A stretch of DNA of 64,000 nt. Source: an uncultured Alphaproteobacteria bacterium (GTDB lineage: Bacteria > Pseudomonadota > Alphaproteobacteria > Micropepsales > Micropepsaceae). Position numbers and translations under genes: made by a program. Positions 51,769-60,822 of this stretch are shown here, piece after piece (positions within the stretch are counted from its first letter, which is position 1; each line of letters begins with the position of its first letter). Location of the stretch: contig CAIUCH010000013.1 of assembly GCA_903897605.1 (NCBI GenBank), positions 1-64,000 of the forward strand. Reading direction: 5' to 3'. The notes under the pieces were generated by a model. The model saw nothing but the letters and a program-made list of their open reading frames with translations, was not told where the DNA came from and ran no database searches.

Positions 51769-53190
51769 CTACCGACCGGATTTGAGATTCCAGACCACGG
51801 TCACGTTGGTGCTGGCCGCGATGGGCTGACCGTTTCGTGTCGCCGGCTTCCACTTCCAGTGCGCCTGGACATAGCTGCATGCGGCCATATCGAGGCGGAG
51901 CGAACTGGACGATTTGACGATATTGCAGTCGTCGGCGGCGCCTTGGGGGGAAACCGCAACCAGCATCATGGTCGTGCCTTGTTCGCCGAGACCCTTGGAT
52001 AGTTCGGGATAGGGCGGCGAGACATGTGTGGCGATGATGGGCTCGGGTCGGCTTGGCGCCTGAACCGGCGGCGCGATCGCGGCCGCCAGCGGAGCCGCCG
52101 TTGCGATCGTGGCCGGTGGCTGGGCCACGGGTGCGATCGTGGCCGGCGGCGGAGCCGGAGTCGGATCCGGCGCCGTCGCCGGAATCTGGAATGTTGCGAT
52201 GATCGACGCAGGCGCCGCTTGCGCCGGGCCGGCTTTTGGCGCGGCGGCCTGGAGCGTGGCGATTTGGGGTGCGGCGGCTTGGGGGGCAGCCGGCAAAGGC
52301 TGGATCACATTCGGCCGCGGCAGCGCCGCTTGCTTGATGCCGGTGTCCGGCGGCGCTTTCGGCGGCGCGCTGCCGCGTGGAGCGATGACAGGCGTCTCCG
52401 CCGCTTTCACCGCATTCGCGCGCGGCAGCGCCGCCTGCTTGACGGCGGTGTCCGGCGGCGCTTTTGGCGGCACGCTGCCGCGCGGAGCGATCACAGGCGT
52501 CTCCGCAGGTTTCGCGGCATTCGCGCGCGGCAGTGCCGCTTGCTTGATGGCGGTGTCCGGCGGCGCGCTCTTTTGCGGCGCGGGCGCCGGTTTGACCGTG
52601 CGCAGGCGTGGGTCCTGACTTTCGGCGGGCCGCGCCTTGGCGGGCGCCAGGACGCCGGCCTTGCCGCTTGATGCATCTGCCGGCATCGCGGCATTGCCAA
52701 TCTTCGGCGCCGTGGCGGGTTTTGCGTTCACGTCCGCCTTGGCGTCCAACTCGGGACGCGCTTGCGCGCCGGGTGGCAATTCCACACCCGGTCGTCCTTG
52801 CGCATCGGGAGGCACCGGCCGGGCACTCGCGATCGATTGGGGACGGGACGGTCCGAACTGGAAAATCGCCGGACGAAAAACCACCAGCAGCGCGGCGCTG
52901 GCGGCGGCGGCGCCAACGAAAAAGAAAACCAGCAAAATCCCCACATAGCTGAATGACGGCATCGCGACATACCACCGATCCTTGCGGAATGTTCTCGCCA
53001 TCGCGTTGGCGATACTTTTTTCATAGGCGTGGGCGATGCGGCGGGCGTCCTGCTCGCGCGCCTCGCGCTCCCCTGGATCCATCTCGGGATCGCCGTGCAG
53101 CTGATCGGCGAGCAAATTGTAGCGCTCGAACGCCTTGCGCAGTTCCGCAAGCTGCTGTTCTGGCGTTGGTTCAATCCGGCCTTGGATCAT
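51769..53190 (-). CDS. TonB-like energy transducer with repeated Pro/Ala stalk
   Basis: A 473-aa protein: a soluble helical N-terminus (AELRKAFERYNLL), one membrane segment (FSYVGILLVFFFVGAAAA), a periplasmic Pro/Ala stalk and a TonB C-terminal domain (HVSPPYPELSKGL, WKWKPATRNGQPI, VTVVWNLKSG). The long cytosolic N-terminus is unusual for TonB. The stalk holds 35-residue repeats (KQAALPRANA ... APRGS.PPKAPPDT). No ExbB/ExbD is adjacent. Start 53190 or 53241 unresolved. Confidence 0.75.
   Translation of the reverse strand: MIQGRIEPTPEQQLAELRKAFERYNLLADQLHGDPEMDPGEREAREQDARRIAHAYEKSIANAMARTFRKDRWYVAMPSFSYVGILLVFFFVGAAAASAALLVVFRPAIFQFGPSRPQSIASARPVPPDAQGRPGVELPPGAQARPELDAKADVNAKPATAPKIGNAAMPADASSGKAGVLAPAKARPAESQDPRLRTVKPAPAPQKSAPPDTAIKQAALPRANAAKPAETPVIAPRGSVPPKAPPDTAVKQAALPRANAVKAAETPVIAPRGSAPPKAPPDTGIKQAALPRPNVIQPLPAAPQAAAPQIATLQAAAPKAGPAQAAPASIIATFQIPATAPDPTPAPPPATIAPVAQPPATIATAAPLAAAIAPPVQAPSRPEPIIATHVSPPYPELSKGLGEQGTTMMLVAVSPQGAADDCNIVKSSSSLRLDMAACSYVQAHWKWKPATRNGQPIAASTNVTVVWNLKSGR
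52319..52563. repeat. 105-bp tandem repeat in TonB-like stalk
   Basis: Units start at about 52319, 52424 and 52529, each opening GGCAG(C/T)GCCGC. Two full copies and a partial third encode the 35-residue stalk unit. Length is a codon multiple, so copy number could change without frameshift. Confidence 0.7.
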
Positions 53191-53280
53191 CGGTTTGACG
53201 CCTTCGGGACCACGCAATTTGCAGCCGGGCAAAAACGCCAATGCCGCTCAGGACCCATGGACTGCCACCGCCGGGGCGCG

Positions 53281-54621
53281 CTAACGCCCCGCCGTAATGA
53301 GTTTCAGATCGATCGCATCGCCCATCGCCCGATACCCCGCATCGTTGGGATGCAGATGGTCGCTAAGATTATAGTCGGAGCGGAAATTGGTCGGATGCGC
53401 CGGATCGGCGGTGGCGGCGGCAAAATCCGCCACGCCATCGAAGGCGCCGCCGGTCAGGATCCAGTGATTGACGGCCTCGCGGATCTCCTCGCCCTTGGGA
53501 TCGAAATAACCCGCGCCTTCATAAGGCGTCAGGGTCGCGCCGATCACCCGAACGCCCCGCGCATGGGCCCGCGCGATGATCTGTTTGTCGGCGGCTTCCA
53601 GCGCCTCGGCGGTGACCGGCTCGGGCGCATTGGCCGGAGAAAATCCGCGACCGATATCGTTGATGCCTTCCAGCAGGATCACAATTTTGACTCCCGGCAC
53701 GCTCAGGACATCGCGGTCGAAACGCGCCAGCGCATTGGGCCCCGCGCCATAGCGCAGCAGGCGATTGCCGCCGATGCCGACATTGACCACCGACCATTTG
53801 CCGTTGGGCGCCAATCGTTCGGCCAGCCGGTCCGGCCAGCTGCGAAATGCATTGGCGGTGGATTCCGCGCCTTCGGTGATGGAATCGCCCAGCGTCACGA
53901 CGGTGTTGCCGGCGGTGGTCGCGTTGACGTCGATTTCCGTCACCAGCGCCGTCAGCGGCGCCAAGCGCACACCCGCCAATTGCGGCTGGGCGGCGGTGTC
54001 GCCCGGCGCGGCGGCGACATATTGCCAAAGATCATGGCCGCGCGAGCGCACCGGACCGGGCACATAGATCGAGATTGCAATTCTGTCGAGCGCCGTCACT
54101 GGCAGATTGACCGGATCGCTCAAGAGCGGCGCACCGGCGGGAATGGAAATCGCCGGATGGCCGTCGAATGTCACGATGTGATCGCTGCCCGGCAGGACCG
54201 CGCCATCGGGACCCGCCATGCCGACATGCACGGCGCCAAGCACCAGCGCATCGCTGCCATCTTCGTTGGAAAGGCGAAGGCGGATCTCCTTGCCGCTTGC
54301 CGAAACCCGCGCCAGCTGGCGGATGGTGGTGTTGCCGATGCCGTTTGTCCCGGTCAGCACCAGCGGCACATTGCCCGGATTGTCGAGGATCGGCTGTCCC
54401 ATCGGCGGCGGCGGTTGGGTGATGGACTGCGCCACGGCGACATTGCTGTCCAGCGGCGGGATCGAGGGCGGCATTTGCGGCGGCGCACCTTGCAGACGCA
54501 TGCCGGGCGGTTGCGGCAAGGTGGTGAATCCCCAGGCCCCGACCCAGGTGCCGTTCGCCATGGCGCCATGAAAACTCAAAGAAACAAATGCCGCCGCAAC
54601 GGCCAGCCGCCGGATCGTCAT
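53281..54621 (-). CDS. Exported SGNH/GDSL hydrolase
   Basis: A 446-aa protein with a Sec signal (cleavage near AMANG). Block I is TLGDSITEG (Ser), block II GIGGNRLL (Gly), block III LLEGINDIG (Asn) and block V DHLHPNDAGY (Asp, His). A 170-residue N-terminal domain precedes it, probably a carbohydrate-binding or galactose-binding-like beta region. Family acts on acyl or acetyl esters of glycans. Confidence 0.85.
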   Translation of the reverse strand: MTIRRLAVAAAFVSLSFHGAMANGTWVGAWGFTTLPQPPGMRLQGAPPQMPPSIPPLDSNVAVAQSITQPPPPMGQPILDNPGNVPLVLTGTNGIGNTTIRQLARVSASGKEIRLRLSNEDGSDALVLGAVHVGMAGPDGAVLPGSDHIVTFDGHPAISIPAGAPLLSDPVNLPVTALDRIAISIYVPGPVRSRGHDLWQYVAAAPGDTAAQPQLAGVRLAPLTALVTEIDVNATTAGNTVVTLGDSITEGAESTANAFRSWPDRLAERLAPNGKWSVVNVGIGGNRLLRYGAGPNALARFDRDVLSVPGVKIVILLEGINDIGRGFSPANAPEPVTAEALEAADKQIIARAHARGVRVIGATLTPYEGAGYFDPKGEEIREAVNHWILTGGAFDGVADFAAATADPAHPTNFRSDYNLSDHLHPNDAGYRAMGDAIDLKLITAGR

Positions 54622-54637
54622 CACCTTACCCCCCAAT

Positions 54638-54656
54638 ATTATAGCATAGCCTATGC
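54638..54656 (-). promoter_or_regulatory. Promoter with inverted repeat for SGNH gene
   Basis: TATAAT (54643-54638, minus strand) lies 16 bp from the ATG, with GCATAG-C-CTATGC (54644-54656) directly before it. The -35 is poor, so a regulator bound at the repeat may be needed. Transcript leader would be very short. Confidence 0.5.
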
Positions 54657-54782
54657 AATCCCTCGCCGGGCAGCAATGTAAACACAAAGCGCCGCCAGAC
54701 AGGCTTTCCCAACGACGAATGTGCGAATTTAGGTTAATCTCGCCGCCGTCGGGCCTGCCGGTCCGCCATCAAGGGAAGCGAT

Positions 54783-55766
54783 ATGGAACCGACGCGCAGA
54801 AACACCATGGCCATGATCGGCGGCGCGGCAGGCGCGGCCTTGGCCGGCGAGTCCAACGCCCAGGCACAAGCCAAATCCAAGATGCCCGCTTCGAAAATGA
54901 AGTTTTGGGCCGCCTGCACCACACCCTGTGACAAGAATCTGAAAGTCGATCTCGGCGCAATGAAAGACCAGATCGAATGGTACAAGAACCACGGCGCCGA
55001 CGGCGTCACCTTCCTGGGCTCAACCGGTGAGTTCGCCTCCCTCACCATGGCCGAACGCAAATCGCTGATGGAAGTGGTAGGCAAGGCCAAGGGCAAGCTG
55101 AATGTGCTGTGCACCGCCGGCACCGCCAATTTCCCCGACACGATCGAGCTTTCCAAACATGCCGCCGATCACGGCGCCGATGGCGTCATCATCGTGCCGC
55201 CCTATTACGTCAAAGGCCCGTCCACCGAAGGGCTGCTGCGCTATTACACCATCGTGCTGGATGCGCTGCCCAAGAGCCTCGATTTCTATTTCTATCACGT
55301 GCCGCGCTGGAGCATGGTGCCGGTCCCGGTCGAGCTGGTCAAAAGCCTTCGGCGCTACACCAATATCGCGGGGATCAAGGATTCCACCAGCGACGCCAAA
55401 GGCTATGCGAATTTCATAGCCAACTTCCCCGATCTCAACATCATCGCCGGCGCTTACGAGAATCTGGAGACCGCGCTTCACCATGGCATGGGCGGCATCA
55501 TCCAGGAGGCCGGTCCCTATTGCCGCGAACTCACCGACTTGTTCGCGGTGGCGCGTTCGGGCAAGGACATTCACGCGACTTACGCGGCGCTTGGGGCCAA
55601 GATCACCGGGCTCTATGGCCCCAAGGACGGCTTGGACCAATACGCCATCATGCAATATGCGATGACGGTGGAGATGGGAAAGCCCGCCACCTATCAGCGC
55701 CCGCCCTTCGTCGATCTCAGCGATGCGCGCAAAGCGGCGATCGAAAAATATCTGCACGCAAGCTGA
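54783..55766 (+). CDS. Tat-exported DapA-family aldolase/lyase
   Basis: A 327-aa TIM-barrel protein of the dihydrodipicolinate-synthase/N-acetylneuraminate-lyase family. GSTGEF binds the keto-acid, YFYHVPRWS carries the Tyr, AGIKDST holds the Schiff-base Lys. It starts with a Tat-like TRRNTMAMIGG and an AQAQA cleavage region. The family is normally cytosolic, so export is unusual. Next to a quinoprotein-like gene 55 bp downstream. Confidence 0.8.
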   Translation: MEPTRRNTMAMIGGAAGAALAGESNAQAQAKSKMPASKMKFWAACTTPCDKNLKVDLGAMKDQIEWYKNHGADGVTFLGSTGEFASLTMAERKSLMEVVGKAKGKLNVLCTAGTANFPDTIELSKHAADHGADGVIIVPPYYVKGPSTEGLLRYYTIVLDALPKSLDFYFYHVPRWSMVPVPVELVKSLRRYTNIAGIKDSTSDAKGYANFIANFPDLNIIAGAYENLETALHHGMGGIIQEAGPYCRELTDLFAVARSGKDIHATYAALGAKITGLYGPKDGLDQYAIMQYAMTVEMGKPATYQRPPFVDLSDARKAAIEKYLHAS

Positions 55767-55821
55767 ATGTCGCAATGACGTTCGCGGATGATCCAACGAT
55801 CCGGGGCGCATAGGGGGTATC

Positions 55822-57468
55822 ATGCCGAAACACCTTCACCCACTTTTTGGCGCCCTGCTGTTGCTGCAGGCGCCCGCCGCGATGGCGCAACCATCGAGCC
55901 CGGAGAATCCGCCGCCCGCCATCGCCGCGCTGCCGGATCCGCTGCGCAACACGATCCCGGCTGTCGATGGCGACTGGCTGACCTTCAATCACGACCAGCA
56001 GCGCAGCGGCTGGAACAATGGCGAGACCAACCTCGCCAAGGACAATGTCGCGGGGCTGACCTTGTTGTGGAGCACGCAGCTCGCCGTGCCCGTGGTCCTG
56101 ACGACCTTGCAGACCCTCACCGCGCCGCTGGTGGCGACGGTGGACGGCAAGGTTCTGGTCTATGTGATGGGCGCCAACGACACCTTGTTCGCGGCAGACG
56201 CGGCCACGGGCGCGATCGTCTGGCAACGCGCTTTTTCGAACACGCGTAAAGCGCAGCGCGAAGCGACCTGGCTGTGCGCCAATGCCGAACAGGCGACGCC
56301 GGTGATCGACGCCAAGAAGAGCGTGATCTATTTCACCACCAGCGATGGCAATCTGCGCGCCGCTTCGCTGTCGGATGGAAGCGAAAAGCTGACGCCCACA
56401 CAATTCATGGCGCCGTTCAGCCGTAACTGGAGCCTCAATCTTGCCGACGATGTCGTCTACAGCATCGCGGCGCGCGGCTGCGGCGGCGACCGCGCCCACC
56501 CGGTGGAAGCGGGCAATATCGCCGCCGCCGATGTCTCGGACCCAAGCCATGTCACCGTCAACCGCGTCTTCACCGGCGCCGGCCGCCCGGCCGGACCCTG
56601 GAGCCGCGCCGGCGTCGCGCTGGGTCCGCAAGGCGTCTATGTGCAGACAGCAGACGGCCTCGACGATCCGGCCTCCGGCTTTTATGGCAGCAGCGTCATC
56701 GCCGTGCGTCCCGGCGGGCGCGGCATCGCGGATACTTTCACCCCGCCCAATTGGCGCTATCTCAATACCAAGGATCTGGATCTGGGTTCGGGAAGCCCGG
56801 TCCTGTTTCCCTTCAAGGGCCATGCGCTTCTCGCCACCGGCGCCAAGGAAGGCCTGGTCTATCTGCTGGACGCCAACGCCCTGGGCGGCGGCTACACCGA
56901 ACACAGCAAGGCACTTTATATAACGCCGCGTTTCGGCAACGACGCCGTCAGGCTGGATGGTTGGGGCATCTGGGGCGCCTTGTCGACCTGGGAAAATGCG
57001 GCGGGCGCCCGCTATGTCTATCTGCCGATGTGGAACAAGCAGGCGCAGGACACCGCCGCCAGCTTCAAATTCAAGAATGGCGACACCTCACAAGGCAGCG
57101 TGATGGCGCTCGAGGTCCGGCAGGATGGCGCGAACTTCTCGCTGGTTCCCGCCTGGGTCACCGGCGTCAACCAGGCGCCGGATGCGCCCGTGGTTGCCAA
57201 TGGCGTGGTCTATGCCGTGGGCACCGGCGAACAGACGATCCAGAATATCGAAGGCCGGCATATGGATCTGACTCAGGGAGCGGTGTTCCGCTCAACCCCG
57301 GTCGGTCACCAGGTGCTGTATGCGCTGGACGCCGAAACCGGCAAGGTGCTGTACGACAGCAAGACCATCCTCAAAGACTGGAACCATTTCTCCGAACCGG
57401 TGGTGTCGCATGGCAAAGTGTTTATGGTCTCCCATGACGGCCATCTTTATGCCTTCGGCCTGAAGTGA
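55822..57468 (+). CDS. Exported PQQ-binding-like beta-propeller protein
   Basis: A 548-aa protein with a Sec signal (cleavage near AMAQ, residue 23). WLTFNHDQQRSGWNNGETNL opens an eight-bladed propeller; repeated blade motifs are seen, e.g. VDGKVLVYVMGANDTLFAADAATG and YALDAETGKVLYDS. It resembles PQQ alcohol dehydrogenase-type or BamB-like propellers. No heme motif and no clear PQQ disulfide pair, so catalytic status is uncertain. Confidence 0.75.
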   Translation: MPKHLHPLFGALLLLQAPAAMAQPSSPENPPPAIAALPDPLRNTIPAVDGDWLTFNHDQQRSGWNNGETNLAKDNVAGLTLLWSTQLAVPVVLTTLQTLTAPLVATVDGKVLVYVMGANDTLFAADAATGAIVWQRAFSNTRKAQREATWLCANAEQATPVIDAKKSVIYFTTSDGNLRAASLSDGSEKLTPTQFMAPFSRNWSLNLADDVVYSIAARGCGGDRAHPVEAGNIAAADVSDPSHVTVNRVFTGAGRPAGPWSRAGVALGPQGVYVQTADGLDDPASGFYGSSVIAVRPGGRGIADTFTPPNWRYLNTKDLDLGSGSPVLFPFKGHALLATGAKEGLVYLLDANALGGGYTEHSKALYITPRFGNDAVRLDGWGIWGALSTWENAAGARYVYLPMWNKQAQDTAASFKFKNGDTSQGSVMALEVRQDGANFSLVPAWVTGVNQAPDAPVVANGVVYAVGTGEQTIQNIEGRHMDLTQGAVFRSTPVGHQVLYALDAETGKVLYDSKTILKDWNHFSEPVVSHGKVFMVSHDGHLYAFGLK

Positions 57469-57471
57469 GGC

Positions 57472-59025
57472 TTACTGCACGCAACCGCTTGTTGGATCCT
57501 TCACCCAGGCGGCGCAATTGGCCAGACTCAAATAGCCCTGGGGTGAGCCCGGCGCGTTCGGATCGGCGGCCTCAGGCCGTTGCAGATCCTTTAGCGGAAG
57601 CTTGTTCACTTCGTCGATGATCTTGGCATAGGCGCGCGTCGCCGCTTCCAGCCCGGTCGGCAGCACATTGTCGGGCGTGTCGCCCGCCGTGTGCATGGCG
57701 ATGTAATCGTTGGACTGCGCCACGACGCCCGGAACGAACCAGTAGAATCGTCCCAGATCGCCCCCCGGCGGCCTTTCGCTTGGCTCGGCCCATATCGGCA
57801 CGCCGAAGGCATGAAAGGCATCGACCGCGATTTTCTGCAGCTGCGGCCTGGACGAGCCGCCGGCATACCATTCCAGGGCAATCCCGGTATTGGTCGATCC
57901 CGCCGTGCCGCCATGGGTGAGTATTTCGGCGGGATGCTCGGCATTGATCATCAGGGCGGTTTTCGAAAAGAATTTATCCCGATTGGCGACCAGCCACTCG
58001 CGGCCGAAACCGCCGGGCTTGATGTTGTGATGGCCATCGGTGCCGATGAAGATCATCGTCCGGCGGCGCTGGCTTTTGGGAATCTTGGCGAAATATTCCG
58101 CCAGCCCCAGCATCGCAGCGACGCCGCTGGCATTGTCGCCGGCCGCATCGAAGAACCCGTCGCGATGGGCGATCACATAGATCGTTTCGTCGGTCTGGCC
58201 TGGCAAGGTGCCCCACACCAGGGATGATTTCTGGTCCGCCGCCCAATTGGCGTCCAGGCGGATCTTGATGTGCGGCGCCGCCGGCCCATTGCCGATCATC
58301 TCGCGGATGGTTTCGCCATCCTTGGTGCCCAGATTGAAAGTCGGAATCTTTGTATAGGCCCGGTAGGACTGCACATTATGGTTCGCGCCGCGCAAATCCA
58401 TGGACAGGATGGCGGCGGCGCCACGATCCTCGGCACGCTTGAGAATGTCCGCGGGCCCGGCCTGATAACTCGATGGAACCTTGACGAACAGCACGGCCTT
58501 GCCGCGCACATCGCGGCCCGCGAAATCCGCTTCGCCGCCAAGTCCCACATAGACGGCTTCCAAATCCAATTCCTTGCCGTCGGTCGCGGGGCTGGCATAG
58601 GACGGTTCCGCCGATGGCAGCGGCACCGTCTTGTCTCCCGCCGTCAGCGCGACGTTCCAGGACTGGGCCGACCATTGGGGCGCGAAGAAGCCGATGGTCT
58701 GGATGCGCGTATCCGTCAGTCCGATCTGGCGGTATTTGTTCAACAGCCACTGGGCATCCTCGACATCGCCGGATGTGCCGGCCAGGCGTCCCCAGAATTG
58801 CGGGTGGCCATTGTCGCGGTAACGTCTGGCGATCTGCGCCTGCTCCAGCACATTTTGCCACAGATGCTTGCCGTCGATCGCGCCATATTTCGCGTTCCCC
58901 GCCGCAAGCGGCCAATGAAGATATTGGGGCGCGTCCGCCGCTGCCGCCTGCCAGACATTACCGCACAGAAGTGACGACGCGACCAAGCCTGCCAAGGCTG
59001 GTGCTACGAATCTGGGCTTTCCCAT
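57472..59025 (-). CDS. Exported M28-like peptidase with altered metal site
   Basis: A 517-aa protein with a Sec signal (cleavage near AAAD). A PA-like insert spans about 140-250 (VYVGLGGEADFAGRDVRGK). The M28 domain has VIAHRDGFF (His, Asp) and GDNASGVAAM (bridging Asp), but the catalytic Glu-Glu is replaced: the strand reads FIGTDGHHNIKPGG instead of TxEExGLxGS. The next ligand is NAEHPAE. So zinc binding or activity may be lost or changed. It runs convergent to the propeller gene, 3 bp apart. Confidence 0.75.
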   Translation of the reverse strand: MGKPRFVAPALAGLVASSLLCGNVWQAAAADAPQYLHWPLAAGNAKYGAIDGKHLWQNVLEQAQIARRYRDNGHPQFWGRLAGTSGDVEDAQWLLNKYRQIGLTDTRIQTIGFFAPQWSAQSWNVALTAGDKTVPLPSAEPSYASPATDGKELDLEAVYVGLGGEADFAGRDVRGKAVLFVKVPSSYQAGPADILKRAEDRGAAAILSMDLRGANHNVQSYRAYTKIPTFNLGTKDGETIREMIGNGPAAPHIKIRLDANWAADQKSSLVWGTLPGQTDETIYVIAHRDGFFDAAGDNASGVAAMLGLAEYFAKIPKSQRRRTMIFIGTDGHHNIKPGGFGREWLVANRDKFFSKTALMINAEHPAEILTHGGTAGSTNTGIALEWYAGGSSRPQLQKIAVDAFHAFGVPIWAEPSERPPGGDLGRFYWFVPGVVAQSNDYIAMHTAGDTPDNVLPTGLEAATRAYAKIIDEVNKLPLKDLQRPEAADPNAPGSPQGYLSLANCAAWVKDPTSGCVQ

Positions 59026-59176
59026 ACGCCGTCCCTCTTTCCCGCGCCGCTTGAATCACAAGGAGGGACACTCTCTCTCAATCGGGAGGAAAGGCCAACA
59101 ACTCAAACGTGACGCTTTTGGACGGGAAAATTGGTTCGAGCCTCTGTTGGGATAGTCACTCTGACGACGACCATAC

Positions 59177-59869
59177 TCAATCCGTGCCACCTGCGGAAAG
59201 AGAACCATCCGACCATCGGCCGACCGGAATCAGAAATATCGTCAAATGCTCATCCGGAAAATTGAATCCAATAACGGGTGATTTTGGCAGCCCGACTCCC
59301 CACGATTTGAGGTCCGTTTCCGGCATATAAAACATCAGGTGGGGAACCCAATGTCCCTCGCTGCGATTGAAATAGGTTCCTTTGGACAGCATGTATGACA
59401 AGGATCCGGCTTTGGCGACGGGCAGCTCGCCGCTTTTGATGGCCGCCTTGAGCGCTTCGTGAATTTGGGATTCCGACCCCCCCGCCAGCGCAACCTGTGT
59501 CCGCTTGATGGTCTCCGGCACTTGAGACTGCGCTGCGACAGCGTTGTAGCAGATCGGAGCACGCACTTTGGGATTCCAAAAGTTTGGATCGCCAAAACCG
59601 GCCGACCAGGGACGCGCAACCAAGCAGACGAAGCCATTGGTTCCCTTCACCGCACTCTGAAAGCCGGTCGTTGTAAAGACGAGGATCTCCGCGTCCTTGG
59701 CGATTGCGTTTGTTGCAGCACTTCGCGCCAGAGCGATCTCCGAATCGCGGGGCATCAAGTATTGCGCAACGGGCGCCATGCTGGGATAGGCGGTCTTCAC
59801 GGTTTGCGCGCTGCCCAGTGAACTCAAAAAACACAAAACAAATACAAGACCACCGCCGAAAGTTTTCAT
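59177..59869 (-). CDS. Secreted hypothetical protein
   Basis: A 230-aa protein with a Sec signal (cleavage near GSAQ, residue 21). The body contains SEIALARSAATNAIAKDAEI, FVCLVARPWSA, and PHLMFYMPETD. Cys residues in FVCLV and PICYNA may pair. No family recognised. The region 59026-59176 has no gene. Confidence 0.55.
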   Translation of the reverse strand: MKTFGGGLVFVLCFLSSLGSAQTVKTAYPSMAPVAQYLMPRDSEIALARSAATNAIAKDAEILVFTTTGFQSAVKGTNGFVCLVARPWSAGFGDPNFWNPKVRAPICYNAVAAQSQVPETIKRTQVALAGGSESQIHEALKAAIKSGELPVAKAGSLSYMLSKGTYFNRSEGHWVPHLMFYMPETDLKSWGVGLPKSPVIGFNFPDEHLTIFLIPVGRWSDGSLSAGGTD

Positions 59870-59931
59870 TTCTGTCTCCTTTGTATTGCGCCTGGAATGA
59901 TGCTGTCGCTCCGGTTCGTTTGGCTGGTGCC

Positions 59932-60267
59932 CTATTCTTCCGCCTCGTCCTCGGCGAGGTCGCGCAGCCGTTCCAGCGCGGCGATCCAATAGCGGTCATA
60001 TTTCGCCAGCCATGGCGCCAGCGTGCCGGCGACGGCGCGCGCATCGACCGAATAGATCTGCTGGCGGCCATCGCGGCTGGCATGCACCAGGCCCGCCGAC
60101 CGCAGTCCCATCAGGTGTTTGGAAATGCCCGATGCCACCAGGCCGCGGAATTCCCCCGCCAATTGGGTGACGTTCAACGGACCCTGTTCGACCAGAAGAT
60201 CCAGGATTCGCCGCCGGGTCGGATCGGCCAGCACCTTGAAGAGCGCGTCGGCCGGGTTAGCTTTCAT
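59932..60267 (-). CDS. ArsR-family regulator of the SRPBCC pair
   Basis: A 111-aa winged-helix protein: LADPTRRRILDLLVEQGPLNVTQLAGEF, ASGISKHLMGLRSAGLV, RQQIYSV. Lacks Cys metal sites, so it is the class paired with SRPBCC/AHSA1 proteins. Overlaps the upstream SRPBCC gene by 11 bp. It probably represses the operon at the dyad 60698-60711. Confidence 0.85.
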   Translation of the reverse strand: MKANPADALFKVLADPTRRRILDLLVEQGPLNVTQLAGEFRGLVASGISKHLMGLRSAGLVHASRDGRQQIYSVDARAVAGTLAPWLAKYDRYWIAALERLRDLAEDEAEE

Positions 60268-60688
60268 CCGCGTCCACCAGCGCCGCAAGCTTTTCCGGAA
60301 GTTTGTGCGCGTCCGCGCCGCGCTGATAGTCCAGCACCACGTCCGGCCAATCCTGGCGGCCGATCCCCGCAAAGCCATCGTGAATGACGGTGACTTTGGT
60401 GCCCGCGCCCGATGCCTCAAGCGCGACGACCAGGCGCGTGGGATGTGTCCAACCCTGGCTTTCTTCCAGCCAGGACAGGATGAGCCAACCCTCCGGCACC
60501 AATTCCAGGACCGTGCCGGCGACCCAGGTCTGTTGATCGGGACCCAGAAAACGATAATGGCCGCCCACCCGCAGATCGATTTCAAGATTTGGGCTGATCC
60601 AGCGCCGCAGGGATTCCTGCGTGGCGACATGACGCCAGACCTTGCTGGGCGTGGCGCGAATTTCAATGCTGCGGATCACTTGGGGCAT
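60257..60688 (-). CDS. SRPBCC (AHSA1/CalC-like) domain protein
   Basis: A 143-aa START-like fold. IEIRATPSKVWRHVATQESLRRW opens the cavity, GGHYRFL and WLILSWLEESQG follow, with a C-terminal helix. Such proteins bind hydrophobic ligands and usually sit with ArsR regulators. Ligand unknown. Confidence 0.85.
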   Translation of the reverse strand: MPQVIRSIEIRATPSKVWRHVATQESLRRWISPNLEIDLRVGGHYRFLGPDQQTWVAGTVLELVPEGWLILSWLEESQGWTHPTRLVVALEASGAGTKVTVIHDGFAGIGRQDWPDVVLDYQRGADAHKLPEKLAALVDADES

Positions 60689-60697
60689 TGCAACACA

Positions 60698-60711
60698 TTA
60701 CTGGTCAGTAA
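60698..60711. promoter_or_regulatory. Perfect dyad upstream of SRPBCC-ArsR pair
   Basis: TTACTG-GT-CAGTAA, 9 bp before the SRPBCC start. A strong operator candidate for the ArsR regulator, though similar dyads are also bound by TetR proteins. Confidence 0.55.
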
Positions 60712-60822
60712 GATAACAAATACGCCCGAACCCCCCGGTCGTCAATCCCCGGCTGTCAATCTCCTGCGAACGCGGCTTTGCTGATAGGCTGGCGCGTCGA
60801 TGGCTTGTCCTGGGGACGAACG

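Noticed and set aside
52319-52563. CRISPR-like or mobile repeat
   Set aside because: The repeat is in frame and encodes a Pro/Ala stalk in a TonB-like protein.
53029-54681. Long plus-strand open frame (550 codons)
   Set aside because: Antisense to the SGNH hydrolase; Arg/His/Gly-rich shadow.
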